From assembly GCF_000967965.1 (NCBI RefSeq), contig NZ_LACC01000013.1:62001-126000 (forward strand): a DNA stretch of 64,000 bases. Direction: 5' to 3'. The translations under genes were made by a program, and so were the position numbers. The number at the start of each line of letters is the position of its first letter. Position 1 is the first letter of the stretch. The notes beneath the pieces are model-generated. The model was not told where the DNA came from, searched no databases, and worked only from the letters and a program-made list of their open reading frames with translations. The DNA is from Pseudomonas fluorescens (GTDB lineage: Bacteria > Pseudomonadota > Gammaproteobacteria > Pseudomonadales > Pseudomonadaceae). Shown in pieces: positions 27,066 to 36,852 of this stretch.

Positions 27066-28370
27066 ATGAACCCCGATTCAACGACGCCAGCGCTGGCCTA
27101 CCAGTCAGGCTTCGGCAACGAATTCAGCAGCGAAGCGTTGCCCGGCGCACTGCCTGTCGGCCAGAACTCCCCGCAAAAAGCCCCGTACGGCCTTTACACC
27201 GAACTGTTCTCCGGCACGGCGTTCACCATGGCGCGCAGCGAGGCGCGGCGGACCTGGATGTACCGCATTCAACCGTCGGCCAATCACCCGGCATTCGTCA
27301 AACTGGACCGGCAACTGGCTGGCGGCCCGCTGGGTGAGGTGACTCCCAACCGCCTGCGCTGGAACCCGCTGGATATTCCCGCCGAGCCGACCGATTTCAT
27401 CGACGGCCTGGTGAGCATGGCCGCCAACTCGGGCGCAGAAAAACCGGCCGGGATCAGCATCTATAACTACCGCGCCAACCGTTCCATGGAGCGCGTGTTC
27501 TTCAATGCTGACGGCGAGATGTTGCTGGTGCCTGAACTGGGGCGCCTGCGCATTGCCACCGAACTCGGCGTGCTTGAACTGGAGCCTTTGGAAATTGCCG
27601 TACTGCCTCGCGGCCTTAAATTCCGCATCGAACTGCTCGACCCGCAAGCCCGCGGTTACGTCGCCGAAAACCATGGTGCGCCGCTGCGGCTGCCGGACCT
27701 GGGGCCGATTGGCAGCAATGGCCTGGCCAATCCGCGGGACTTCCTGACCCCGGTGGCGGCCTACGAAAACCTGCAACAACCCACCACGCTGGTGCAGAAG
27801 TTCCTCGGCGAGTTGTGGGCCTGCGAGCTCAATCATTCGCCGCTCAACGTGGTCGCCTGGCACGGTAACAACGTGCCGTACAAATATGACCTACGCCGCT
27901 TCAATACCATCGGCACTGTCAGTTTCGATCACCCCGATCCGTCGATCTTCACCGTGCTGACTTCGCCAACGAGCGTACACGGCCTGGCCAACCTCGACTT
28001 CGTGATCTTCCCGCCACGCTGGATGGTGGCCGAGAAAACCTTCCGTCCACCGTGGTTTCATCGCAACCTGATGAACGAGTACATGGGTTTGATCCAGGGC
28101 GAATATGACGCCAAGGCCGAAGGCTTTGTGCCCGGCGGTGCTTCGTTGCACAGCTGCATGAGCGCCCACGGTCCCGACGGAGAGACTTGCACCAAGGCGA
28201 TCAACGCTGACCTCAAACCGGCGAAAATCGACAACACCATGGCGTTCATGTTCGAGACCAGCCAGGTGTTGCGCCCAAGCCGTTTCGCCCTCGACTGTCC
28301 GCAACTGCAAAACACTTACGACGCCTGTTGGGCCACGCTGCCCGCCACTTTCGACCCGACCCGGAGATAA
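27066..28370 (+). CDS. hmgA: Homogentisate 1,2-dioxygenase
   Basis: A 434-residue iron enzyme that opens the homogentisate ring to maleylacetoacetate in tyrosine and phenylalanine breakdown. Start [20 protein letters not shown] is the family signature. The C-terminal cupin part carries the metal-site region ([50 protein letters not shown]). ATG 27066 has AGGAGG about 6 bp upstream, whereas the longer frame from 27006 is leader. First gene of hmgABC; the next begins 3 bp after its stop. Confidence 0.97.
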   Translation: MNPDSTTPALAYQSGFGNEFSSEALPGALPVGQNSPQKAPYGLYTELFSGTAFTMARSEARRTWMYRIQPSANHPAFVKLDRQLAGGPLGEVTPNRLRWNPLDIPAEPTDFIDGLVSMAANSGAEKPAGISIYNYRANRSMERVFFNADGEMLLVPELGRLRIATELGVLELEPLEIAVLPRGLKFRIELLDPQARGYVAENHGAPLRLPDLGPIGSNGLANPRDFLTPVAAYENLQQPTTLVQKFLGELWACELNHSPLNVVAWHGNNVPYKYDLRRFNTIGTVSFDHPDPSIFTVLTSPTSVHGLANLDFVIFPPRWMVAEKTFRPPWFHRNLMNEYMGLIQGEYDAKAEGFVPGGASLHSCMSAHGPDGETCTKAINADLKPAKIDNTMAFMFETSQVLRPSRFALDCPQLQNTYDACWATLPATFDPTRR

Positions 28371-28373
28371 CCC

Positions 28374-29678
28374 ATGACGCAGACTTCCATCACTCGCAGC
28401 TGGGTTGCATCCGCTAACGGCCACGCGGATTTCCCCCTGCAAAACCTGCCACTGGGCGTGTTCAGCGTCAATGGCTCGGCACCGCGCAGTGGCGTGGCCA
28501 TTGGCGAACATGTCTTTGACCTGCAAGCGGCCCTTGAGGCCGGGTTGTTCGATGGCGCCGCGAAAGCGGCGGTCGAAGCCACCCGTGGCGGCCAGCTGAA
28601 TGCGTTCTTCGAACTGGGCCGCGAGGCTCGCGTCGCGTTGCGCGAGCGTTTGCTGGAACTGTTTGCCGAGGGCAGCACCCTGCACGGCAAGATCGAAGCC
28701 CAGGGCGCAAAACTGCTGCCGTTGGCGGCGGATTGCGAGATGCACCTGCCGGCGAAAATCAACGATTACACCGATTTCTATGTCGGCATCGAGCATGCGC
28801 AGAACGTCGGCAAACTGTTCCGTCCGGACAACCCGCTGCTGCCGAACTACAAGTACGTGCCAATCGGCTACCACGGTCGTGCGTCGACCATTCGCCCGTC
28901 CGGTACCGACGTACGCCGCCCGAAAGGCCAGACATTGCCGGCCGGACAGAGCGAACCGACCTTTGGCCCTTGCGCGCGCCTGGACTACGAACTGGAGCTG
29001 GGCATCTGGATCGGCCAGGGCAACGACATGGGCGACTCGATTGCCATTGGCGACGCCGCCGATCACATCGCCGGTTTCTGCCTGCTCAACGACTGGTCGG
29101 CACGGGACATCCAGGCCTGGGAATACCAGCCGCTGGGGCCGTTCCTGTCGAAAAGCTTCATCACCAGCATCTCGCCGTGGGTGGTCACCGCCGAAGCGCT
29201 GGAGCCGTTCCGTCGTGCCCAACCTGCGCGTCCCCAGGGCGATCCACAGCCACTGCCGTACCTGCTCGACAAACGCGATCAGGCCGCTGGCGCATTCGAC
29301 ATCGAACTGGAAGTGTTGCTGCTCACCGAGGCCATGCGCGAACAGAACCTGCCAGCCCATCGCCTGACTCTGAGCAACACCGGGCACATGTACTGGACCG
29401 TGGCGCAAATGGTTGCTCATCACAGCGTCAACGGTTGCCAATTGCAGGCCGGTGACCTGTTCGGCTCGGGCACCTTGTCGGGGCCGGAAAACGGTCAGTT
29501 CGGCAGCCTGCTGGAAATCTCCGAAGGCGGTAAAAAGCCGATCGAGCTGGCTTCGGGCGAAGTGCGTAAATTCCTTGAAGACGGTGATGAAATCATCCTG
29601 CGCGGCCGTTGCCGCCGCGACGGTTTTGCTTCCATCGGTTTCGGCGAATGCCGCGGTAAAGTGCTGCCGGCGCGTTAA
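28374..29678 (+). CDS. hmgB: Fumarylacetoacetase
   Basis: A 434-residue hydrolase that splits fumarylacetoacetate to fumarate and acetoacetate. Family motifs: DYTDFYVGIEHAQNVGKLFR, YHGRASTIRPSGTDVRRPKG, FGPCARLDYELELGIWIG with the metal-binding acids, and FCLLNDWSARDIQAWEYQPL. It has the full-length form with the N-terminal SH3-like domain. It starts 3 bp after hmgA and is followed 12 bp later by hmgC. Confidence 0.97.
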   Translation: MTQTSITRSWVASANGHADFPLQNLPLGVFSVNGSAPRSGVAIGEHVFDLQAALEAGLFDGAAKAAVEATRGGQLNAFFELGREARVALRERLLELFAEGSTLHGKIEAQGAKLLPLAADCEMHLPAKINDYTDFYVGIEHAQNVGKLFRPDNPLLPNYKYVPIGYHGRASTIRPSGTDVRRPKGQTLPAGQSEPTFGPCARLDYELELGIWIGQGNDMGDSIAIGDAADHIAGFCLLNDWSARDIQAWEYQPLGPFLSKSFITSISPWVVTAEALEPFRRAQPARPQGDPQPLPYLLDKRDQAAGAFDIELEVLLLTEAMREQNLPAHRLTLSNTGHMYWTVAQMVAHHSVNGCQLQAGDLFGSGTLSGPENGQFGSLLEISEGGKKPIELASGEVRKFLEDGDEIILRGRCRRDGFASIGFGECRGKVLPAR

Positions 29679-29690
29679 CAGGAGCGGGGC

Positions 29691-30326
29691 ATGGACCTCT
29701 ATACCTACTACCGTTCGACATCTTCGTACCGGGTGCGTATCGCGTTGGTGCTCAAGGGCCTGGATTATCAATCCTTGCCGGTCAACCTGATCGCACCGCA
29801 GGGTGGCGAGCATCGACAGCCGTCTTATCTGGGCATCAACCCGCAGGGCCGCGTACCGGCCTTGCGTACCGATGAAGGCGAGTTGCTGATCCAGTCTCCC
29901 GCGATCATCGAGTACCTGGAGGAACGTTATCCACAGGTGCCACTGCTGTCCAAAGACCTGGCTGCTCGTGCTCACGAGCGCGGCGTGGCGGCAGTGATCG
30001 GCTGCGATGTGCACCCGCTGCACAACGTCAGCGTGCTCAATCGGCTGCGCCAGTCGGGCCACGACGAACCGCAGGTGGTGGAGTGGATTGGCCACTGGAT
30101 CAGCCAGGGGCTGGCCACGGTGGAGCAGTTGATCGGTGATGACGGTTATTGCTTCGGTCCCGAACCTGGGCTGGCGGACGTCTACCTGATCCCGCAGCTG
30201 TACGCGGCCGAGCGTTTCAACGTATCCCTTGAGGCTTATCCGCGAATCCGGCGAGTGGCGGCATTGGCGGCGACTCACCCGGCGTTCATCAAGGCGCATC
30301 CGGCGAATCAGCCAGATACGCCTTAA
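29691..30326 (+). CDS. hmgC: Maleylacetoacetate isomerase (zeta-class GST)
   Basis: A 211-residue glutathione transferase that isomerises maleylacetoacetate to fumarylacetoacetate. The zeta-class motif YRSTSSYRVRIALVLKG (S-S-x-S-x-R-V-R type, catalytic Ser) is at residues 6-22, and INPQGRVPALRTDEGELLIQ follows. The gene order A-B-C matches Pseudomonas. The operon ends at a large inverted repeat. Confidence 0.95.
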   Translation: MDLYTYYRSTSSYRVRIALVLKGLDYQSLPVNLIAPQGGEHRQPSYLGINPQGRVPALRTDEGELLIQSPAIIEYLEERYPQVPLLSKDLAARAHERGVAAVIGCDVHPLHNVSVLNRLRQSGHDEPQVVEWIGHWISQGLATVEQLIGDDGYCFGPEPGLADVYLIPQLYAAERFNVSLEAYPRIRRVAALAATHPAFIKAHPANQPDTP

Positions 30327-30341
30327 GTCAGAAGCAGGATC

Positions 30342-30406
30342 AAAAGATCGCTGCCTGCGGCATTTCCTACCCCGATCCTCGGAGCTGCCGCAGGCTGCGA
30401 TCTTTT
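30342..30406. terminator. Long inverted repeat between hmgC and the SirB1-like gene
   Basis: AAAAGATCGC ... GCGATCTTTT (ends 30342 and 30406), with CTGCGGCA/TGCCGCAG extending the stem inward around a loop of about 22 nt. T-rich sequence on both outer sides allows termination in both directions for the two convergent genes. The same type of sequence is common in fluorescent pseudomonads as I remember it. Confidence 0.7.
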
Positions 30407-30410
30407 GCTT

Positions 30411-31214
30411 TTAATGGACGATGGAATTGGGCGGCAAATGCCCCAGTCGTTCCGTCAGGCGAATCCGCTGGATCGGGTCGTCGCTGAGCAGCAGCGCATG
30501 CTCCAGGTCAAAACGCTCGGCGTTCGGGCAGTCCAGCCGTTGGTACAGGCTGGCCCGGGCCAGATAGTCGGCGGCAGTGGCATTGCCCAGTTCCAGGACG
30601 CGCTCGGCGTCGATCAAGGCATTGATGAAATCTTCGTGGGACAGGTACAGCTGGCGCAGGTTGCGCGACAGCCGTTGCAGCATCTGCACCGGCTCGGCGG
30701 TTACCAGGTGCTCGGCGCTGAGCTTAATGTTCGGGCCATACTGGCGGTGCAGCAGTTCCCGACAATCGTTCGGATAAAGGCGACGGCCGCCGCAGGGGTC
30801 GAGCAAATGATCGGCGCCCGGCACCCGCAGCAGGAAATGCCCGGGGAAGTTGACCCCGACCATGGGAATCTCCAGGCCCTTGGCCAACTCCAGCGCAATC
30901 AGCCCCAACGTCAAGGGTTGCCCTCGTCGGCGCTCCAGTACCTTGTCAAGCAGTGCCACTTGCGGGCGCAAAGGTGTGAAGTCGTCCTGGGCGAAGCCAA
31001 TATCATTCATGCGCCGCAGCAGTGGCTGGGCCAGTTCACTGACCGGCAGCATCGGCAAGCCGCCGCTGACTCGTTGTTGCAACTCCTGGAAATCGGCCAT
31101 CAACGCTTGCGGCTGCACCTCGCTGTCGTGCTCGGCCGCAATCCACAGTGCCGCCTCGAACAGCGCGGGCGGTGAACGTTGCAGGCAGGCGAAGAACGAT
31201 TGGCGCGGGGTCAT
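30411..31214 (-). CDS. SirB1-family transglutaminase-like/TPR protein
   Basis: A 267-residue cytosolic protein. The N-terminal transglutaminase-like region contains VLERRRGQPLTLGLIALELA and MVGVNFPGHFLLRVPG (conserved His), and DPCGGRRLYPNDCRELL. A C-terminal tetratricopeptide-like section follows (ADYLARASLYQRLDCPNAER). The usual Cys nucleophile is replaced in this family, so enzymatic activity is doubtful. ATG 31214 has GGAG at the right distance. Function unknown. Confidence 0.82.
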   Translation of the reverse strand: MTPRQSFFACLQRSPPALFEAALWIAAEHDSEVQPQALMADFQELQQRVSGGLPMLPVSELAQPLLRRMNDIGFAQDDFTPLRPQVALLDKVLERRRGQPLTLGLIALELAKGLEIPMVGVNFPGHFLLRVPGADHLLDPCGGRRLYPNDCRELLHRQYGPNIKLSAEHLVTAEPVQMLQRLSRNLRQLYLSHEDFINALIDAERVLELGNATAADYLARASLYQRLDCPNAERFDLEHALLLSDDPIQRIRLTERLGHLPPNSIVH

Positions 31215-31397
31215 CAAAATCTCCGGGCAATGCCTCGTTTTAGCCCCCTCTCCGGCATTCGTCCAGTGCTGCAAAAGGGCGACCACAGGTTATTTCCGAA
31301 AGCCTGCTTCGGGGCCGTGCTTATTCCGGTGCGCTTCTGCAATTTTTGGGCGCAAGCCTATACTGGCGTCTACAAGACGTGATTCGGGAGCCTTACG

Positions 31398-32417
31398 ATG
31401 TTCGCTCTCATGCAAAGCACTCGCCTTGAATCGCTGCATCTGAGCGTCGACTCGGTCACCGGGTTGAAGGCGGTCATTGCCATTCATAACAGCCGGCTGG
31501 GGCCTGCCCTGGGTGGTTGCCGTTACCTTGCCTACCCCAACGACGAATCGGCGGTCGAGGATGCTGTGCGCCTGGCCCAAGGCATGAGCTACAAGGCTGC
31601 GCTGGCCGGTTTGGCCCAGGGCGGCGGCGTGGCGGTGATCGTGCGCCCGGCCCATGTGGAAAACCGTGCGGCGCTGTTCGAAGCCTTCGGACGCTGCATC
31701 GAACAGCTCGAGGGCCGTTACATCACTGCCATCGACAGTGGCACGTCAGTGGCGGACATGGATTGCATCGCCCAGCAGACCCAGCACGTCACCAGCACCA
31801 CCTCGGCGGGCGACCCCGCGCCACACGCGGCGATGGGGGTGTTCACCGGCATCCGCAGTACCGCCATGGCCCGGCTCGGCAGCGACAACCTCGAAGGCCT
31901 GCGCGTGGCCATCCAGGGCCTGGGTAATGTCGGGTATGCATTGGCCGAACAGCTGCACGCCGCCGGTGCCGAACTGCTGGTCAGCGACATCGATCACGGC
32001 AAGGTGCAACTGGCCATGGAGCAACTCGGCGCGCACCCGATTGCCAACGAAGCACTGCTCAGCACACCTTGCGACATCCTCGCGCCCTGCGGCCTGGGCG
32101 GTGTACTCAACAGCCATACCGTGACGCAGTTGCGCTGCTCGGCGGTGGCCGGTTCGGCGAACAATCAGCTGACGCATCTGGATGTCGCCGACCAACTGGA
32201 ACGCCGCGGCATCCTGTATGCGCCGGATTACGTGATCAACGCCGGTGGGCTGATTTACGTGTCGCTCAAGCACCGCGGCGAAGAACTGTCGACCATCACC
32301 GCACACCTGTCGAAAATAAGCTCGCGCCTGACCGAAGTGTTCGCCCACGCCCAGGCGGAAAAACGTTCCCCAGCACGGGTGGCCGACGAGTTGGCGGAGA
32401 AAGTGTTGTACCGCTGA
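31398..32417 (+). CDS. Leu/Phe/Val dehydrogenase homologue lacking the catalytic lysine
   Basis: A 339-residue member of the amino-acid dehydrogenase family that oxidatively deaminates branched-chain or aromatic amino acids with NAD+. The substrate-binding Lys66 is kept (GMSYKAALAG, Lys68 of Bacillus LeuDH), as is the Asp in ITAIDSGTSVADMD. NAD site is GLRVAIQGLGNVGYALAEQL. However, the glycine-rich catalytic motif reads AQGGGVAVI: Val78 (codon GTG at 31629-31631) replaces the catalytic Lys80 of GGGK. Activity is therefore doubtful unless the base call is wrong. ATG 31398 has GGGAG upstream. Stands alone, divergent from the SirB1-like gene. Confidence 0.85.
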   Translation: MFALMQSTRLESLHLSVDSVTGLKAVIAIHNSRLGPALGGCRYLAYPNDESAVEDAVRLAQGMSYKAALAGLAQGGGVAVIVRPAHVENRAALFEAFGRCIEQLEGRYITAIDSGTSVADMDCIAQQTQHVTSTTSAGDPAPHAAMGVFTGIRSTAMARLGSDNLEGLRVAIQGLGNVGYALAEQLHAAGAELLVSDIDHGKVQLAMEQLGAHPIANEALLSTPCDILAPCGLGGVLNSHTVTQLRCSAVAGSANNQLTHLDVADQLERRGILYAPDYVINAGGLIYVSLKHRGEELSTITAHLSKISSRLTEVFAHAQAEKRSPARVADELAEKVLYR

Positions 32418-32494
32418 ATCGGGCATGCGTTATCCACAGGCATGAAAAAGGCCCTGGGTCATTCGACTCAGGGCCTGTTCAATTCGGACTTTGC

Positions 32495-32845
32495 CTACTT
32501 GGCGGCTTTGGGGGCCTTGGCAGGCTTGGCCGGGGTGATCTGCTCTGCGGCCTCAACGACCTCGGTCGCTGCAACAGGTTGTGCGACTTCAACCGGTGCG
32601 CTGAGCAGTTCGGACAGGGCGTCCGGCTGGCTCTTGAACGCCTTGGCGAACACATCGCGATTCTTCGCCATGTAGATCCCGGCTTCTTCCACTTGCTGCT
32701 CGGTCAGGGACGGAACGGCTTTTTGCAACACTTCAGCCAGCAGTTCGGCCAGTTCGAGCATTTTGTCATGACGGTCAGCTTCGGCTTTATCCATGAACAA
32801 GCGCTCCAGATCTCGGCTGCTGCGGTATACCACTTCGACGGCCAT
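32495..32845 (-). CDS. yebG: YebG family SOS-induced protein
   Basis: A 116-residue protein. The first 75 residues (AVEVVYRSSRDLERLFMDKA, YMAKNRDVFAKAF) are the YebG domain. A low-complexity Ala/Pro/Lys-rich tail (residues 80-116) is likely disordered. Expression should be induced by DNA damage: a consensus LexA box lies 44 bp upstream of the start. Molecular role unknown. Confidence 0.9.
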   Translation of the reverse strand: MAVEVVYRSSRDLERLFMDKAEADRHDKMLELAELLAEVLQKAVPSLTEQQVEEAGIYMAKNRDVFAKAFKSQPDALSELLSAPVEVAQPVAATEVVEAAEQITPAKPAKAPKAAK

Positions 32846-32888
32846 TCACCACCTCACATGCCTTCACATTGGTTGTCGATTTCGACTA

Positions 32889-32904
32889 CTGTATCTATAT
32901 ACAG
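32889..32904 (-). promoter_or_regulatory. LexA box of yebG
   Basis: CTG-TATATAGATA-CAG on the minus strand matches the LexA consensus CTG-N10-CAG with the preferred TA-rich centre, placed in the yebG promoter. Confidence 0.9.
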
Positions 32905-33121
32905 CTAAAGGATAAGCGAAACCCTGCCTTTTGGGTAGTGGCTTTTTAATGTAGACCGGATTCGAGATTTGTCAGGCGAGGCGCTGCACAGGTGCGACCA
33001 AACGCCACGGCGCGTAATCCAGAGCGGCTCGCCATCATGGGCTGGCCTTTTTTCTGCATGCAGGAAAACCGTCACGTCCAACCCGCATCATCCGGTCGAA
33101 TCGACCTAAGGAAGCAGCATC

Positions 33122-33622
33122 GTGAAAATCAACTGGGCCGAAAAACTGCGGCAGAACGTGCATGAACTGGCCGAGTCCCTGGGCAATCTGTTTGTCGAAA
33201 CCTTTCACTACATGGCGCTGTTCGCCATTGGTGCGGTGACCGCGTGGGCGGCGGTGATGGAATTTCTCGGGATGATCGAAGAAGGGCACATCAAGATCGA
33301 TGACATCTTGCTGCTGTTCATCTACCTGGAACTGGGGGCGATGGTCGGGATTTACTTCAAGACCAACCACATGCCCGTGCGCTTCCTGATCTACGTGGCG
33401 ATCACCGCGCTGACGCGGCTGCTGATTTCCAACGTTTCGCACCACAACCCGCCGGACCTGGGGATCATCTACCTGTGCGGCGGGATTCTGCTGTTGGCGT
33501 TTGCGATTCTGGTGGTGCGTTACGCTTCGTCGCAATTTCCTTCGGTGAAGATCGAGAACCCACACCGCAAGACAGGTGCGGGCTCCAGTGAACATCCGGA
33601 AGTAGAAAAGGGCGAGCTCTAA
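33122..33622 (+). CDS. psiE: PsiE-family phosphate-starvation-inducible membrane protein
   Basis: A 166-residue inner-membrane protein with four hydrophobic segments (FVETFHYMALFAIGAVTAWA, DDILLLFIYLELGAMVGIYF, VRFLIYVAITALTRLLISNV, IIYLCGGILLLAFAILVVRY). The block FIYLELGAMVGIYFKTNHMP is typical of PsiE. GTG start at 33122. The hydrophilic C-tail (about 25 residues) is longer than in E. coli. Induced by phosphate starvation in E. coli; no Pho box was identified here. It overlaps by 4 bp the stop of the convergent DUF3509 gene. Confidence 0.9.
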   Translation: MKINWAEKLRQNVHELAESLGNLFVETFHYMALFAIGAVTAWAAVMEFLGMIEEGHIKIDDILLLFIYLELGAMVGIYFKTNHMPVRFLIYVAITALTRLLISNVSHHNPPDLGIIYLCGGILLLAFAILVVRYASSQFPSVKIENPHRKTGAGSSEHPEVEKGEL

Positions 33623-33936
33623 AGCCCCATGGCGGGTCGGGGACGGCCATTGGCTGATGGTGGCGGCAGGCTGCGCGTGCCGTCATCGGTCATGGATTCG
33701 AGGATGGCCACGGCGCTGTGGCCCTGCTCGATGGCAATGCCGAACTGAATGCTTTGCACCAGTCGTTTCAGGCGCTCGGGGTCATTGCGTTGTTCGGCGC
33801 TGATCATGCGCTTTGCGACTACGTGTCCACTGTTGGACAGGGTCAGCATGATGCTGCCATCCAGGCCCTGAATGCTCAGGTTGATCTGGTAATCCGCTGC
33901 AAAGGCATCGGTAATGAGCTGGAAAGGGTTGTCCAT
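33619..33936 (-). CDS. DUF3509-like small protein
   Basis: A 105-residue cytosolic protein (NPFQLITDAFAADYQINLSI, VVAKRMISAEQRNDPERLKR). It resembles the Pseudomonas-specific DUF3509 family; the assignment rests on the VV-x-x-R-x-I-S pattern and length only. The C-terminus is Pro-rich and probably disordered. Convergent with psiE. Function unknown. Confidence 0.65.
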   Translation of the reverse strand: MDNPFQLITDAFAADYQINLSIQGLDGSIMLTLSNSGHVVAKRMISAEQRNDPERLKRLVQSIQFGIAIEQGHSAVAILESMTDDGTRSLPPPSANGRPRPAMGL

Positions 33937-34087
33937 GATGCGTCACCGCCTGATTGAACGTGCAGTTGTTGACCAGCCGTGATCGGGTTGGTTCGCAATG
34001 CCAGACCACCGGCCATCTCGCCATCATTGTTCCAGCAGGGAAGTAGCAAGGCCCATGCCGGAAAATTGTTGGACAAAAAACCGGTAA

Positions 34088-34122
34088 CAAAAAGGCGGGC
34101 ACTGAGGCCCGCCTGGTTTTTG
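34088..34122 (-). terminator. Terminator of the serine dehydratase gene
   Basis: Stem GGCGGGC/GCCCGCC (34094-34100 with 34107-34113). On the minus strand it is followed by TTTTTG. It lies 57 bp after the dehydratase stop. Confidence 0.85.
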
Positions 34123-34178
34123 TCTGCCTTTTGCCTGCCCGTTTCAGGGCAATAACGGCTGGCGTGCAACCTAAACGG

Positions 34179-35555
34179 TCAACACTCCACCCAGTTCACC
34201 GCCAGGCCGCCCCGCGATGTCTCTTTGTACTTGTCGTGCATGTCGGCCCCGGTATCGCGCATGGTGCGGATCACCCGGTCCAGGGAAATGAAGTGTTTGC
34301 CGTCGCCGCGCAGGGCCATTTGCGTGGCGTTGATGGCCTTCACGGCAGCGATCGCGTTGCGCTCGATACACGGCACTTGCACCAGTCCGCCAACCGGGTC
34401 GCAGGTGAGGCCGAGGTTGTGTTCCAGACCGATTTCGGCGGCGTTTTCCAGTTGCTCCGGGGTGGCGCCAAGCACCTCTGCCAGGCCGGCGGCGGCCATG
34501 GCGCAGGCGGAGCCGACTTCACCCTGGCAGCCGACTTCGGCCCCGGAGATCGAGGCGTTTTTCTTGCACAGGATGCCGACCGCAGCGGCGCCCAGGAAAA
34601 ATGCGACCACGTCATCGTCAGACGCATCGGCATTGAATTTCATGTAGTAGTGCAGCACCGCCGGAATGATCCCCGCCGCACCGTTGGTCGGTGCCGTGAC
34701 CATACGCCCGCCGGCGGCGTTTTCTTCGTTCACGGCAAGGGCGTACAGGTTGACCCATTCCATTGCCGACAAGGTGGACGTAATGACGTTCGGCTTGCCG
34801 ATTTCCTGCAGGCTGCGATGCAGTTTCGCCGCTCGACGCGGAACATTCAGACCGCCGGGCAAGATGCCTTCGTGGCGCAAGCCCTGCTCGACGCATTCGC
34901 GCATCACCGACCAGATATGCAACAGGCCCTGGCTAATATCTGCGTCACTGCGCCATGCCCGTTCGTTGGCCATCATCAGTTCGCTCACCCGCAGCCCGTG
35001 CTGGTTGCAGAGCTTGAGCAGTTCGGCGGCGCTGGAGAAATCGTAAGGCAGCACCACATCCCCGGTCGGTGCGATCCCGGATTCGGCTTCGGCCGCTTCG
35101 ATGATGAAACCGCCACCCACCGAGTAATAGGTTTGCTCGAACAGTTCGCCGGTTTCACCCAAGGCTGTCAGGGACATGGCATTGGGGTGGTAGGGCAGGC
35201 TCTCGTTTAGCAGCAGGAGATCGCGTTGCCAGTCGAAGGCAATTTCCACAGCGCCTGCCAGACACAATTTGCCGGTTTCGCGCAGGGTGTGAATGCGGCT
35301 GTCGATGGTGGTGGGATCGATGCGGTCGGGCCATTCGCCCATCAGGCCCATGACGCAGGCGCGGTCCGTTGCGTGGCCGACACCGGTCGCCGACAGAGAA
35401 CCGTAAAGGCGAATTTCCACGCGTCGCACGTCAGCCAGAAGACCGTGATCGACCAGCGCTTGGGCAAAGGTTGCGGCAGCGCGCATCGGACCGACGGTAT
35501 GGGAACTGGACGGGCCGATGCCGACTTTGAAGAGATCGAAAACACTGATAGCCAT
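34179..35555 (-). CDS. sdaA: L-serine ammonia-lyase (iron-sulfur type)
   Basis: A 458-residue single-chain L-serine dehydratase making pyruvate and ammonia. The beta domain begins [20 protein letters not shown]. The alpha domain holds the [4Fe-4S] cysteines in [18 protein letters not shown] and [16 protein letters not shown]. Start 35555 (MAISVFDLF) fits the family; 20 more residues of open frame upstream are not conserved. A divergent LysR-type gene suggests local control. It could equally be called sdaB. Confidence 0.94.
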   Translation of the reverse strand: MAISVFDLFKVGIGPSSSHTVGPMRAAATFAQALVDHGLLADVRRVEIRLYGSLSATGVGHATDRACVMGLMGEWPDRIDPTTIDSRIHTLRETGKLCLAGAVEIAFDWQRDLLLLNESLPYHPNAMSLTALGETGELFEQTYYSVGGGFIIEAAEAESGIAPTGDVVLPYDFSSAAELLKLCNQHGLRVSELMMANERAWRSDADISQGLLHIWSVMRECVEQGLRHEGILPGGLNVPRRAAKLHRSLQEIGKPNVITSTLSAMEWVNLYALAVNEENAAGGRMVTAPTNGAAGIIPAVLHYYMKFNADASDDDVVAFFLGAAAVGILCKKNASISGAEVGCQGEVGSACAMAAAGLAEVLGATPEQLENAAEIGLEHNLGLTCDPVGGLVQVPCIERNAIAAVKAINATQMALRGDGKHFISLDRVIRTMRDTGADMHDKYKETSRGGLAVNWVEC

Positions 35556-35690
35556 GCTAAAGCCTGCACATTCAATGGAAGGGAAATCGCTGCCATTTCT
35601 GTAGGACAAGCGCAATTTGGGCGATACTGCCTGTCACGATCCTGCGTGACCAACGAAAACTCCTAAGACATCCTTTAGCAGGACTAAACG

Positions 35691-36638
35691 ATGAGTCGTC
35701 AATTACACGCCCAGACGTATGTCTGGCTGAACGTGTTTGCCTGTGCCGCACGGCACCTGTCGTTCACCCGATGCGCCGAAGAGCTGCACATCACACCGGG
35801 AGCGGTCAGCCAGCAGATCCGCCAGCTGGAAGAGCGCCTGGGCTTTCGCCTGTTTCACCGCCGCGCCCGCGGAGTTGAGCTGAGCGCAGAGGGCCAGCGC
35901 CTGGCCATTACCGTCAACGAGGCCTTTGGCAGCATCGACGCGGAATTGCGGCGACTGGACGCGGGCATGATCAGCGGGATTCTGCGGGTGCGTTCGATTC
36001 CGTCGTTCCTGAGCAAATGGCTGACGCCGCGCCTGCCGCGTTTGCAGCAGCGTTTTCCGGACATTCAGTTGCGCCTGGTGGCCGAGGACAGCAGCGTGCC
36101 GTTGCATGAAGGCGACTTCGACCTGGCGATCGACCTGAACGACGGCAGCTACCCGGGCCTGTTATCCACCGCCTTGCTGGATGAACAGATTTTTCCGGTG
36201 TGCGCGCCGAGCCTGTTGCGAGGTCGTCCGCCGCTGCACGGTCCGGCAGACCTGATGCACTTTCCCTTGCTGCACGACATCACCGCCTGGCGCGGCAGCT
36301 ATGAGTACGCGGAATGGGAGTTTTACCTCAATGCCATCGGCTTCGAGGGGGCGGATGTGCGACGCGGGCATACGTTCAATCGCAATCACCTGACGATCGA
36401 AGCAGCCATCGCCGGGATGGGCGTGGCGATTGCGCGACGAACGTTGCTCAATGATGAGTTGGAGCGTGGTGCCTTGATCGTGCCGTTTGGCCTGGCGGTG
36501 CCCAATCACAAGCGTTACATGCTGCTTTACGCACCGGGGGCGTTGAGCCATCCGGGTGTGCGCGCGGTGCACGATTGGTTGGTGGAGGAGGCGGGTGCTT
36601 TTCGCAGCATGCACCCGTTGGGGGAGCGGCAAATGTGA
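35691..36638 (+). CDS. LysR-type regulator, DsdC/GcvA-like
   Basis: A 315-residue LTTR. Helix-turn-helix at residues 18-60 (HLSFTRCAEELHITPGAVSQ, QIRQLEERLGFRLFHRRARG). The effector domain is standard length, with the FEGADVRRGHTFNRNHLTIE block of the GcvA/DsdC branch. It is divergent from the serine dehydratase gene with 135 bp between, the classical LTTR arrangement. Regulation of that gene in response to serine or a related amino acid is the simplest reading. Confidence 0.88.
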   Translation: MSRQLHAQTYVWLNVFACAARHLSFTRCAEELHITPGAVSQQIRQLEERLGFRLFHRRARGVELSAEGQRLAITVNEAFGSIDAELRRLDAGMISGILRVRSIPSFLSKWLTPRLPRLQQRFPDIQLRLVAEDSSVPLHEGDFDLAIDLNDGSYPGLLSTALLDEQIFPVCAPSLLRGRPPLHGPADLMHFPLLHDITAWRGSYEYAEWEFYLNAIGFEGADVRRGHTFNRNHLTIEAAIAGMGVAIARRTLLNDELERGALIVPFGLAVPNHKRYMLLYAPGALSHPGVRAVHDWLVEEAGAFRSMHPLGERQM

Positions 36639-36852
36639 GCAATTATTACGTAAGAGCAGGGCGACCCAACTCCCGACCTTAACAGCGCTTTTACCGGTTG
36701 TCCGGCTTTTTTTGCGATTGAAAATTTATCTTTTTTAGGGGGTTGAATTGTTCAGCGTACAGACCGATTGTGTAAGTAAGAGGTCACGGTGATGACGCCC
36801 AAGGGCTTAGCTGACCGGCCTCTCGCGAGCTAGCTGAAATAAGGGATGAACT

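Noticed and set aside
27891..30299. 802-codon open frame opposite hmgABC
   Set aside because: Antisense to three unmistakable enzymes; amino-acid composition is the usual reverse-frame pattern rich in Arg, Gln and His.
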